Below, one piece after another: positions 46,822-58,300 of a DNA stretch of 64,000 nt. Source of the stretch: Smittia aterrima (lineage: Eukaryota > Arthropoda > Insecta > Diptera > Chironomidae); the NCBI GenBank assembly GCA_033063855.1, contig CP093829.1, forward strand, positions 3,482,243-3,546,242. Direction: 5' to 3'. How positions within the stretch are numbered: position 1 is the first letter of the stretch; every line of letters begins with the position of its first letter. The notes beneath the pieces were generated by a model that did no database searches, was not told where the DNA came from, and was given only the letters and a program-made list of their open reading frames with translations. Position numbers and translations under genes: made by a program.

Positions 46822-47220
46822 CCCAGTCGATGATGCCTCGCGTTTTCATGATAAGTTCTTTTTGGTTCGTTGATTGTTCCTTGATTTATTTTGGAAAATC
46901 TATTTTGAAAGTGCTATCATAATCAGATCAGTTGGAGAATCCCTTCAATTGAAGTTAATCAAGGTTGTGTCCAGAAGTTTTGATGGCGAGAATAAATTCT
47001 TCGTAAATTTCAAATTCATCAAGCCCCAAGCTTCTGATGATTGTGAAAATCACATTCTTTCCAGATTTGAAATCAATGCTTCTCAAAGCTCCAGAAGAGA
47101 TTTAGTGTTTAATTGATTCGTGTCTATAATCGTCACCGACCTTAAGATCATATTCGAGAAGGTTTGAGCATCCTGTTCTAAGTCGCATCTTAGATTGCGC
47201 AGTTCATCAAGGAAGAAGTT
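46822..47220 (-). pseudogene. Antisense relic of the F-box/LRR gene 3' end (relic 3, longest)
   Basis: Aligns with about 49647-50060 at the 3' end of the intact minus-strand gene, including noncoding 3' flank (GATGATGCCTC, CATGATAAG). It has numerous substitutions, indels and stops. Confidence 0.65.
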
Positions 47221-47335
47221 GGTAAAAAAACAGAGAGATCTCAAACGCTGATAAAATAAAGTTTTAATAATTATTTCTAAATTTTGTTTGATTAGTTGTA
47301 GTTTGAATTTTGTAATTTAAAATGAGAAATAATCT

Positions 47336-47350
47336 ATTCGTCAAACGAAT
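47336..47350. promoter_or_regulatory. Palindromic element upstream of F-box copy 3
   Basis: ATTCGTCAAACGAAT: both ATTCGT/ACGAAT arms are kept, with one change in the centre. Confidence 0.35.
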
Positions 47351-47549
47351 GATGATACGCGTAGATGTGATTCGAAAATCAGGATTGTCTTATAAGAATT
47401 CAAGTGAAAAAGTTAATAAAAGGAAAATTTTGTCAGCATTCGAATCATTTCTCTTTCAACATTCGAAAAGGTAAGAGTCGCTTTCTCGAAGTTTCCATAA
47501 ATATTTTCAAATTTATTTCAATTTTATTTGTTTTTAGATAAATATTAAG

Positions 47550-48919
47550 ATGAACCAAAGCTCAACATCAGCCGCAAATAGTAAAGCGTCATCGAAAGAA
47601 AATATTTCCACAGCGTTTCCGATCGATGAGAGCAAGCCAGCGAAGGAAACAAAAACAGAAATTTCAAATGAAGAACACGAGGAAAAACTGATCGAATTAT
47701 CGGAAGTGATGAAGAAAAACTTGGATCCTTTGGAATGTTTCTCACGATTTCTTGGCATTCCTGAGATGATCCTTAAACATTTCAACGGCAGAGAGTTGTT
47801 GAATCTTTCTGAAGTCTGTCCAAGTTGGTACAATTTCATCGCTTCTTCGAAAGTTCTAATGAAAAATATAAAAATTGTTTTTCGTGAGAATTGTGAGTTC
47901 TTTCCGGAAGATTACGAGTCATTAATGAACAGCTCGAGACGATATCAGAACATTCAAGTCGGACAAGATTTCGATTCAGATGAAGATAAAGAAAATGACG
48001 TTCCAAGTCCAGAAGTTCAAGAAGAAATGAAAGAAAGAGCGGCAAAAGTCAAAATCTTCATTTCACCGTTGCAACTTGATTTTATTCATAAAAGCGGTCA
48101 CGAGTGGAAAAATGTTTCACTCAATGATAACTATTTTAGCAGAAAACGAAGTTTAGATATTTGGAACATATTCTCATCAATCGAATCATCAGTTGAAAGT
48201 CTCTCTGTCATCAGCAAAGATAGACATGTATGTCCATTCGAAGGTTCATTTTTAAAGTTTGAACCTTTGAAAGTTTTACAGTTTCCAAAATTAAAACAAT
48301 TGAAATTGCGTCTGTTTAATCGTTCAATCATGAACAGAGTTTACGGGAGATTTTTGGTAAACTCTGTTGCAATCGAAGAACTTGTAATTGAATATTGTGA
48401 TGAACCCTTTAGAGATGGACTTTTTAGACAAATCCTCGAAAACTCATACAAACTTACGGATCTCAAACTCAAATCAAGAGTCAAAGGATTCATGTTCAAA
48501 GGAAAAAAATGGAAGCAAGTACAAATTAAGCTTAAGAGATAGACATTTCAAATCAACGGTTTTATTCGGTTCCGATTTTCAGGGTTTCCTCAAACTCCAA
48601 AGCAATCATCACGTATATTTGAGGTTTGAAGAAAGCTATGATACTTTCAATGAGATAATGGAATTACCAAAGCTCAAGAGTCTTTGCCTTGTAACTTGGC
48701 TGTTTAGGGATTTTAAAAGTCCAAATAAAATATCCACCTCAATTACTAAATTCAGATTAACGATCTTGCTGTCAATGCCGAATGTAAAAAGACGACCTTT
48801 TCGTAATCAACGAAGAAATACTTAAAGTATTGTTATCAATGAACAGAAAGTTTGAAGATATAAGAGTTCGCCGCAGGGAAGAACCAGTAAGGTGGATTGA
48901 TTGTCTTTTAATTCAATGA
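47550..48919 (+). pseudogene. F-box/LRR-like tandem copy 3, C-terminal part decayed
   Basis: The first 330 codons (47550-48542) are intact and closely follow copies 1 and 2, including the F-box. At 48537-48545 a small deletion relative to copy 2 (the region AAGAGTTTGACAATACATTTG) shifts the frame into a TAG. Downstream homology continues to the equivalent stop at 48917-48919 but has further deletions, for example loss of about 30 bp before the segment encoding LLSMPNVKR. It could still make a truncated 330-aa F-box protein without the last LRRs. A sequencing error is unlikely, given several independent lesions. Confidence 0.75.
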
Positions 48920-49036
48920 AATCATGTAATTTGTTTCTTCCAAAAACTTTCTGTAATAAATTTTTTGCTTCATACAGAAAACTGAAATTTTTACTTTTCA
49001 TATTATTTTTACAAAAGTTAAACAAATTTTTCTTTA

Positions 49037-49651
49037 GATTCTGATTCAAGGACGGGAGTCACTTAACAGAGCAGTTGATCAAACAGTCTATTAGCAAAGG
49101 AAACATCAGCGCGGAACTGAAGACTTCATACTCGTACCGAACGAAGAGACGGTGGCAAGATAAACAGCAAGCGCCAGACCAAAAGCATTTTCATTCAAAA
49201 AAAATTATGATGAGAGATGAAAAACGGTTGGGAAACTTAGAAGCTTCCATTAAAATTCAATTTCAAAGTGATTTTAGTTGATGAAACATATTTTGACGAT
49301 GTCTCAGCTGCTTGTTCACTGAATCGTCCTAAGTTGGTTTGAAGTCGAGTGATAAATCTAATTATCCTTCAAAACTCGAGCACCTCATTCCATGCTCACT
49401 CTCAAGGAATTTACACGACTAACACTTTAATTGCTATAAAGACATTCCTGTCAATTCTCTTGAGCTGTGGACTCAATTTTCAATAGCACACAAAAAGGAA
49501 ATAACTCAAAATTGCATAATTGGTTCAAGCCCGACAATAATATTCACGTCTCAATTATATTTCTTTCTTCTTTTTCTTAAAATTACATTTGAGCGATCTG
49601 AAAAGTGTGACTTCAAGAATGGAAAAAAACTCCAACGAAGTCTCGGTTGAT
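49037..49651. repeat. Array spacer block, copy 2
   Basis: 615 bp matching 46111-46726. Its last 18 bases (AACGAAGTCTCGGTTGAT) are the beginning of the inturned-derived fragment seen in full in the other spacer. It runs over the stop codon end of the minus-strand F-box/LRR gene. Confidence 0.8.
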
Positions 49652-51298
49652 GATGCCTCTCTTTTTCATGATAAGTGTTTTTGGGTATTGCTCCTTGACG
49701 ATTATTGTTGGAAAATCCATTTCAAAAACGACTTTCACATCATCAGCTTGGAAGTTGTAGAGTCCATCTAAGCGAAGATAATCAAGCTTACGTCCAGAAG
49801 TTTTGATTATGTCAATGGTTTCTTCGTCAATTTTAAATTCATCGAGCCCCAAGCTGAGATGACTGAGCTTCTTATGATTGTTGAAAATCTCATTCAGGTC
49901 GCTAGTTGAAAACTTCTTCAGCTCCGACAACATAATTTTTTCCAGATTCGGACAAGCATTGACAAGTTTTAGGAGAGATTTGGTGTTTTCTGAATGCTGG
50001 CTGAAGTCAATTATATGAGTTATCTCCAGATGTTTGAGCGACTCGTGAGTAAAGTCGTCCCTGATCTCAAGAATATCTTCTGGATCAAAAGCAGTGTAAT
50101 CCAGATGAATTGAATGAAGTGATGGAAAACTTTGAACAGCAATGCCTAAGGTTTTAATCGTTGGATGAATGAGCTCGATATTTCGTAAGCTTTTAAAATT
50201 TTGTCCCATTTCAATAATTATTGAATCACAAATTTTGCCTAAGTGCAGCAGAGTCAGTTTCTTCAAATGATGGAAGCTTTTTATCTTACTCAATTCGATG
50301 AGATGACGGTGGTGTGATTTTTGCGTGTGCGAGTCGATACGAAGTTCCTTCAGTTCTGATAATTTGCGTAGTGATTTGAATGCTTTGAGCGAGACAACAT
50401 CGACACAGGTTCGAAAGACTTCTAAATGCTTTAGCTGACAAACCGCCAAGAAAACATCGTCGTCAACATGATATGACGATTGTGCCAAATCAAGAAAGCG
50501 AAGATTGGGCTGATTGCTGATCACAGAAACATAGTTGTGTCTAGAATTCATCTTGAGATGCTCCAGTTGAAGATGATCAAAGTTGATGTAGCCGTTTTCG
50601 AATATCTCAAGTTTCTTTATATTCGATTGCCGGTTGAAAAAGTTTTGGGTGAGCTTTTTATCTGAACAATCGAATGTAAAAACCAACTCAGTCAAGTTAT
50701 CTTGAGGAATGCTGTCAAGAACAAACGACGAATCAAAGCAACCATGATCCAGTAAAAGCTTGTTCAGCCATCTCAAATCCGATTCTTGAAGTGAAACTCT
50801 GCTCTCGTCACTTGTGGTAATGATAACGGTTTGCAGGAATATTTCCTCAACTCTCGGAATTAGCTTAAACAAAGCAATTAAATGATTGTCGGTGAGCTCC
50901 GTAAATTTATCTTGATCTGAGCTCCAAATTTTGAATTGCTTGATGCGATCCCCAAAAGTGGCTACGACTTTCTCAATTCGTGAGAGACTTGAGACGACTC
51001 GACATCCTGTCAAATCGAGTTTTAAATTGCAGAATTTTCTTTTCGACGCTGTAATAGACCTGAAGATGTCATCATCGCTTATCTGCAAAATAAGATAACA
51101 TTTAGTTCGTGAAACAGCAAGAAACATGTCACTAACTTGATCATAAGTTATTTCAATTGGATGCTTATCTTTTTCCAGTTCACAAATTGCTTCATAGAAC
51201 CGCTGACAAACCAAACTGACGTTGAATCTATCAGAGATGTCTACAAACTGGAAAACATGTCTTAAACATTCATCTGGAAGGCACAGAATCAACGGCAT
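49613..51298 (-). CDS. F-box/LRR protein
   Basis: Intact, intronless 561-aa ORF. The F-box is at the very N-terminus (LCLPDECLRHVFQFVDISDRFNVSLVCQRFY, residues about 5-35), as in FBXL proteins. It is followed by many degenerate leucine-rich repeats (for example NLRFLDLAQSSYHV, LSELKELRIDSHTQ, HHLKKLTLLHLGKI, ESLKHLEITHIIDF, KLSHLSLGLDEF). It probably acts as a substrate receptor of an SCF ubiquitin ligase; the substrate is unknown. It differs clearly from the plus-strand tandem F-box family, but its 3' end is the source of the antisense relics in the array. The last codons (TLIMKKRGIINRDFVGVFFHS) lie inside the repeated spacer block, so the C-terminus may have been altered by the rearrangement. 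Confidence 0.8.
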   Translation of the reverse strand: MPLILCLPDECLRHVFQFVDISDRFNVSLVCQRFYEAICELEKDKHPIEITYDQVSDMFLAVSRTKCYLILQISDDDIFRSITASKRKFCNLKLDLTGCRVVSSLSRIEKVVATFGDRIKQFKIWSSDQDKFTELTDNHLIALFKLIPRVEEIFLQTVIITTSDESRVSLQESDLRWLNKLLLDHGCFDSSFVLDSIPQDNLTELVFTFDCSDKKLTQNFFNRQSNIKKLEIFENGYINFDHLQLEHLKMNSRHNYVSVISNQPNLRFLDLAQSSYHVDDDVFLAVCQLKHLEVFRTCVDVVSLKAFKSLRKLSELKELRIDSHTQKSHHRHLIELSKIKSFHHLKKLTLLHLGKICDSIIIEMGQNFKSLRNIELIHPTIKTLGIAVQSFPSLHSIHLDYTAFDPEDILEIRDDFTHESLKHLEITHIIDFSQHSENTKSLLKLVNACPNLEKIMLSELKKFSTSDLNEIFNNHKKLSHLSLGLDEFKIDEETIDIIKTSGRKLDYLRLDGLYNFQADDVKVVFEMDFPTIIVKEQYPKTLIMKKRGIINRDFVGVFFHS

Positions 51299-51472
51299 GT
51301 TAAAAATAATTTAAAAATGTAAACAAATGCGCCAAAAAAATGTAAACAAAGTCTAAACTAAAGCTGAGCTTTTTCTGATTTTTTTTCTCTTCCCCTCGTT
51401 GAGCTGAGCGTTGGCAGTTGATCAGTTCTGAACAGTTTTGTTTTCTCTTCTTTCAAAAGTAATTAATCAAAA
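51299..51472. promoter_or_regulatory. Short shared upstream region of divergent F-box/LRR and Nnf1-like genes
   Basis: Only 174 bp separate the two start codons. No TATA box is seen. It is probably a bidirectional promoter. Confidence 0.5.
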
Positions 51473-52105
51473 ATGGAGATAGATGAAGAAGCAGCTGCAA
51501 CATGTTTAGTGACAAAAACATATGGCAAAAGCGTTCTCGACGAAATCTTGTCGGAATACTCAGAAATGATTAATTCATTAAGGTTTGTGAATTTAATTTT
51601 TTATTGTCGCATCAAAACAAACAAACATTTTCATTTTAGCTCCTCTGCGTTTGAACCAGTACAAAAGGAAATTCTCAATTCAACCGGAAAAGCTATCGAT
51701 GTTGATAAAGCCAGCGACATGTTCAAGTCGATCCTCAAAGAGAAAATCTGCAAACAATTCAAAGGCATTTGGGAAGATTTGGATCTATCAACGAAACTGG
51801 ATGAATTGAAAGCTGCAAAAGAAGCCGCAAACAAAGAAACCAGACCAACACATCTAGAAGTAAAGGATCAAGTAAAGGCTGCAAGAATCAAGGCTCTCTT
51901 GAAGAGAAAGAAGATTTTGGAGGGTCAAGTTAACTATCAGAATCGCATACTGGAAGAGAATTTGATCCCAATGGTTGAACAAAAGCGAAACGAATTGAGG
52001 AAGATGGTGGATCAACATGAAAAGATCTTACACATGATTCAAGAGGATGAAAAGGATTTGGATGATGTCGAAGCTAAAATGAAACAAAAATGTCTTGCTC
52101 AGTAA
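51473..52105 (+). CDS. Nnf1/PMF1-like kinetochore (MIS12 complex) subunit
   Basis: Two exons, 51473-51582 and 51640-52105, encode 191 aa. The 57-bp intron is a multiple of three without stops, so an unspliced frame also exists, but GT-AG and the A/F-rich insert argue for splicing. The layout resembles Nnf1/PMF1: an N-terminal helical part ending in MFKSILKEKICKQFKGIWEDLDLSTKLDELKAAKEA, then a basic linker and a long coiled coil (RIKALLKRKKILEGQVNYQN through EKILHMIQEDEKDLDDVEAK). Nnf1 pairs with Mis12 to link centromeric chromatin to the KMN network. Sequence identity in this family is low, so other coiled-coil proteins remain possible. Confidence 0.55.
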   Translation: MEIDEEAAATCLVTKTYGKSVLDEILSEYSEMINSLRFVNLIFYCRIKTNKHFHFSSSAFEPVQKEILNSTGKAIDVDKASDMFKSILKEKICKQFKGIWEDLDLSTKLDELKAAKEAANKETRPTHLEVKDQVKAARIKALLKRKKILEGQVNYQNRILEENLIPMVEQKRNELRKMVDQHEKILHMIQEDEKDLDDVEAKMKQKCLAQ

Positions 52106-52319
52106 AAATTGTTAAATTTATTCTCTTGTGTCAAATAAAAATCAAATATGAAAATGTAAGGACGGAAATGTTTGGATGAAGCGAGCGACTAGTAATGGTA
52201 GAATCATTTAGTCGAAGATTCAGTTAATTGAGGTCTTGCCTAAAAATTAATAACAGATTTGTCTTTTGTGATTGGGTTGCAAAGATTATGTACAGGTGAT
52301 TGGTAATGCGAGAAACTCG

Positions 52320-55300
52320 TTAGTTTCTCTTGCTAGAGTTTATCAAATATTTGCAGCAATGTGTCAGAAGATGCTTCTCGCTCGATGAACCATGATGAGC
52401 CGATGCTCCGACTTCTCGAGTGTAAATATCGAGACCGAATTGACCTTCCTCGGGGAAACTGTGAAAGCAATCGATTAAACTCTGTAAACTTTATAAAGAA
52501 AATCTTAATCACCTGATTGTGAATGTGACAATGTCATCAGTAACGTTATGCTGAACGAACTTTGACAGTTTCTTCTCCTCGATACCGTTTTTATGAAGAG
52601 TTGCCATGAAGTCTGTCAAAGGACGCGACATTCTGAACTGCGTTTCAAGTATTCGACCAGCGAAGATCAACGGCTCCTATAAAGAAATTTAAAGTCAATT
52701 CCACGATATTCGTTTGTTAGGTTTTCTTACCTGGTGTGTGATTGGAATTAATCCAAATAATCGTGTAGCTTTCGTTGGTCCCCATTCTCCAGATGCGCAA
52801 TCAGGAAGTGGAACCATCACCGTTTGAAGTTCTTCGCAGCAAATCTGAAAGATGTTTTAATAAATAATTATTTATTTTTTAAAATAAAACATCTTGGCTT
52901 CCTTACCTTGAATTTGCAAACCGATTTAAACTTCATCGGCTCGCCAGTTAAATACTCTTGTGGCGTAACTGCATTAGCAAATATATCCAAAAGAAAAGCT
53001 CCTGAACATGGAGCGTGAACACGAAAAGCGACCTAAATGGATAAATATTTAGTTTTGTTTCATTTAACTTTTCATAAAATATAACTCACGATATTGCCAA
53101 TCACTGATTGCATTACGAAACGTTTAAGTGACACAGTGTCAAAGGAATCTTCATCGCTATCGTAAAATTTCAGGTTGTAGTGGAAGATCAAGCAACTCTG
53201 CATATCGGTTGGCATTGCAATCCTAACAGTAGCAGCTCCAGTGTCATCGGTATAAACAACGGCTCCATATCCTTCATCAGCAAAGTGAAGACCATAGCGG
53301 AAGAAAAGTGATCGAACGAACGGCAAATTCTCGAATTCTTTCAACGTAATTCTACGTTTTAGAAGTTGCCATTCTTCTTGCAATGGGAAGAACTCATAAA
53401 TAAACTCGCGAGCATCAGTAAGGAAATAGTGGTCATCATATTCGTATCGCAAGCTGTCGTTTTTCCCTTTGCTCGTCTTTGGAGCTTCTTTTGCATTAAC
53501 GAGATGACGAGCTCCCCAGTTACACTGAACGAATCGCCATGCTCCAGCAACATAAACCGCATTCCATGAATTGCGGAATCGTGAATCCAAGAACTTCAAG
53601 CCTGGTTGATAGCCAGCGCTCTTTGAGTAACCTTTGATCACGACACAATGCAACCCAGCGTAAGAACAAAGACGTTTGAAGAGAACGTGATAGCTCTCAG
53701 TTCCATATTTGATGCCGCGTAAAAGTCCCATTGGAGTATCGCCACGCAAGTCGTCATCGAAGTGCATCGTATTAAGATTCTTGACCGTGATCCAACGGAA
53801 AATTGTTCGGGCTTTCTCAATGTCACTTGTACAATGCCCAACAAGTTGACGAACTAAATCGGTGAATGTCTTTTGATCGTTTTGAGCAACTGTGATTGCT
53901 ATCTGATCGACCTCGTGGAATTCAATTGGATCAGCGTAGATTTGGAATTTGCTCATGGCAGGCGGCGATGGTTTCGGAGCCACCAAAGGATATTCCGAAG
54001 TTTCGTGATAATCTTCGTCAAGGAAAATGCTCTCGCTCTGCATGTACTCACTTCGACGAGCACTGATAAGCTCGAGCATCTCACTCGACTGTTTGTCAAC
54101 CAAAGCTGCTGTTTCCGATCGTTCGGTTTCAAGAATCTTTCGAGACAAACTCTCCTTCTTCTTCGTTTTCCTTAAGGTCATATTCTTCTCAAGGTCGTCC
54201 TTCTGCTGCTGGTGACGCAGAGTAAGAACATTTTGTTCATCCCTCGATCGTTTTGATGAGACTTCTTTCTCATATTTGTGAGTGAGTCGCTAAAATAAAA
54301 TTAAAAACGTTGAAGAATTTTTATTTTGAAAATATTTTTGTCTCACCTGAAGCTCTCGCTCCCATTCATCATTGATTTCATTCGCAACACGCCTCTCTTC
54401 GTCTTCGCGCTTCTTAGCAAATCTTCTGTAAAGGTCGTCTTCCTCCTTGCGATGTTTCATCTCCAAATGAGCTTGTTCCTCTCGTGCCTGTGATAGAGAC
54501 AATTTATTATTCTAATTGCATTGAACCTTTGTCGTGATAAGTTTAATTATTTTAGTTACAATCGTCACGATATCAAGAACTAACAATTTTCGGCGAAAAG
54601 AATGAAAGTCTCAATAACAGTTTGAAGTTCATAATGTTCAGTGAATGTGATCAACTTTCTTCATTATATCGTCGACAATAGAGAAAGCTCAATTCAGGCT
54701 AAATACAGTTTTCAAAATACTTAATTAGCCAAAGCAAGTCACAGAATGACTTTTCATCTTTTCATTTCACTCAGAAGAATCAAAAGTAGAATGACATCTT
54801 AAGCAATCACAAAATCCGGTAGCGACAGGTAAACAATGAATCGCATAAATTTGTGTCAATAGACGGAGGTGGAGTACAGCAAGTCGATAAGTGGGTTGAC
54901 TTGGAATTCAGGTAAAGCACGCGCAGACTAGCTTGCAACAGATCGATGCAAGGTGAGTTTATGATTTCAAAGATTGATTTGACGTAATCAAGCAAAAAAA
55001 TAAAACGTGATGGAAATGTTTTAGCAGCACCCACAAAAATATCTTAGGCCACCAAGATTTTTTTGACCGGAACGTTCGTAGCTGGAAGTTTGTTGAAACG
55101 ACCAATTGGTCCCGTCATCGTGAAGTTGTTTTGGAGATACGAGGCTTATTAGGCAAGGCGTGAGAGTGATTTCCGAATATTTCCGAATATTTTAGATACG
55201 ACAACTCGCTCACATATCCAACACCCCCGTGCAGTGATGAAGCATTAAAATGTCGCCAAAGGTTCACGTTTCAAAATTACTCGGACTAATGAATGAAAAG

Positions 55301-58300
55301 AGCAATGCTCCTCCCAACATCAACGCTGCATTTAACATTTCGATCAAGTCCATTGAAGAAAAAAGAGAAAATTAAAGAAATAATAAAAGCTACGATCAGC
55401 CAAACGTAAGTGGCTGCCGCTTTTAATTTGATTTAATTATTTCAGCGCCTTTTGTGTCGTTGCGCTCTCGATTAATATCTGCGCGTGCATTTCCACGTTT
55501 AATGGTGTAAGCGAGAGCAAAGGAATTTGTTGTCAATGTTGTCATCTGTTAGGTCCATTTGAATGAGATTTCTATCGATTTTACGTAACGATTCGCTCAC
55601 CGCCGTCATCAACAAAACCTTAGTTGAATGAAAGTGAAAACTTCGTTTCCAATTTGAGATTTCACTCATAAATGATTCCGTTTCTGATTGATTCTTGCGC
55701 AATGCCACACAATTTATATTTCATGGAACATTTAACAAGTGTCTTACACTTTTTAAGTGATTCAATTAATTGAGAATTATTGTCGACAAGTTTTTGTTGC
55801 AGAAGAAGCATCAACGACTTTAGAAATTTTTTTAGCTTCGCTTTATTTTTGTTATTTAGAGCGATTAGCAATCAACATCAAATCAAGTTTTACAACACAA
55901 CAAATAATTTTCCATGCATCATGAGATAGGAAAGTTTTTACATTCCACTCTTGAATATTCAGATTACATGTTGTTGTTTTCAGCAAGATTGATTTGACTG
56001 TCGAAGGTCGATAAACGTGTATCTGATTAAACTGTTAATCAACGCATAGTTAGACTCGAAGATCAAGATCAAGGCCAAAGGCGATTTGCTTGGTTCTTCC
56101 TCCTTCGTCTCTGTGAAAATTTTTAAATTCCAGTCTCGTGATTGGGGTCTTCGAGCTGTGCATTCACTTTTGCTCGTTCACCTGGCACATTTCTTTCCAT
56201 TCAACTGTCGCCAACTCTCGATTTTCATCCAACGCACCACTTGCGATGCAAAATTATGAATATTTACAGCTCACTTTCTTTTTTTACTTTTTAAACTTAT
56301 CTTGAAATTCAAGAATTGAAACAAAAATGAAATTTGATTCTTAATTTGAAGGAAGCTTCAAGTTTTGTAATTTTAATATTGAAATATTTGAAAAATTGAA
56401 TTGATTACTTTACTTTCTCTGCTCACAGAATCGAAGCGGATCGGACAATGAACGTAATTATCGATAATTTTCTGCAATCAAACGCAAAGAGGAGAAATTG
56501 AATTAACCAAATCTCTCTCCCGTTGAGACTTAAAACTTTTCATTGAAATCGATTTTATAATTCGAACAACGACTCAGGTCATTTCAGTTCAACAACAGAC
56601 AAATTTGCGAATTCCTTAATAGGTGCACTTCTCGTTTCCACATGAACATGAAAAGAGTGAACATGATTCATGGGATTAGCCTTCAACCGCAAGACCTTTC
56701 GATGGCTTCTCGTTAACACTCGTGTTGATGAATCGAATTCCGCAAATAAAGTTCGTGATCCATTTGAACTTGAATCGTCTCAATTCACAAAGGAGACCGT
56801 GTTAAGTAAAATAAATATTTTAAAATAAAATATCTAAGCATGCGCCACGACAATTTACAATGGAAGCTCAGAACACTTTAAATTCCATTTCGCCATCAAA
56901 CACTGCAATTCGTTGATGAGTTCGAGGCGAAAATTTAAATTTTAAATCAATTGTTTGCAGATTTTTCATTGCCAATTGTTGTTTCTTTTCACGGTTGCTT
57001 GTTTCCTGCTTCTCATTTGTATTTAACGACACATAAGACTCAGAAAGCAAAATCGAAAATTTTGATGGAGAGAAAGTGATTGAAAGCTCATAAGATTACA
57101 AAAGAAGATTTAAATTCAAACATACCAAGTATTCATCAATCGGCTTTTCACGTGCTTTGTTATAAGATTTCTGTATTTCGGTTTGCTTGAGTGCATGAGC
57201 GATGTGTAGCGCACTGGCGTCGAATCTTCCTGTAAACATAAAATAATTTCAGCTTAACATATCTCAAGAGCATTGATGGATCTGCGATCTCACCGTATTT
57301 GTAGTCAGATGAGTCATTGTGACTTGGAGAGATTGGATCGCGCATTGCATTTCCATTACCATTTTGACTGCTCGGTGTTGTTTGCCTTTGGAAGCCTTCA
57401 AAAAAGAATAATTAAGAGTCATTAAGAGTTCAAGCGCCATTTCTATGCAACGTAAACTGAGAGGAATGCGAAAAGTTGCTGGTAAAAATGAAATATTTTC
57501 GAAATTATTGTCTGCAAAGTCGACTCAAAAAACTTTCTTGTTTCGTTGGTCAAGAAGTGTTGACAGTCGTGTCTTACAACAAGAAAAATCTTGAGCTCGT
57601 CAACGAGATGATGGCGGAGAAAATTTATTCCCACAATAGCACTAACATTTGAAAAGGCATCCATTGTCTCTTTGAGATCAGACGAGAAGAAAATGACGAC
57701 AATGGGAAAATGAGGTGAGAGATTAAACTTAAGAAGAAAACTTTCCTAACACAAATTGGTTACATAAAATTTGTTTGAGTTAACTTCCGCAGTTGAACTT
57801 TAAGCGTAAAAAAGAGACATTAGACTTTAGCGATGATACGATCTTTCAGATGGTCGCTTAGACTCTTTTCATGGTTAAAGCGTGGGAACAAATCAATTTA
57901 CAACCACAACAGTTTCATCGCGCGACTGAGTTCTTGAAAGAGAAAATTGGCGCGTGTAGGTTGAACTCTAAAGAGCAGACATCGTCAGAAAGGCTCAATC
58001 AAGAGCGAACATTGTAGCATAAGAAAAGAATTCTTGTGGTTGCGATGTGTTGGTTGCCAGATTGTCTTTTATGGAATTCTTCTTAATCGCGACTTCAAAG
58101 TTGCTAAAGGAAAACGTGTTCAGATTCGCCATAAAACTCTCGGACAATTAAGCGCAGCAATTGAAATCTCAGATCTAAAAGTACTTGACCACCGGTAAAT
58201 GCAAACTTTGTACATTTGAAGATTTCAGTAAATTCCCGCTTTTCTGATTGCCACGCTACCATCATCAGCAAGTGCAGTTAATTCTTTCTCATTTTCTTGT

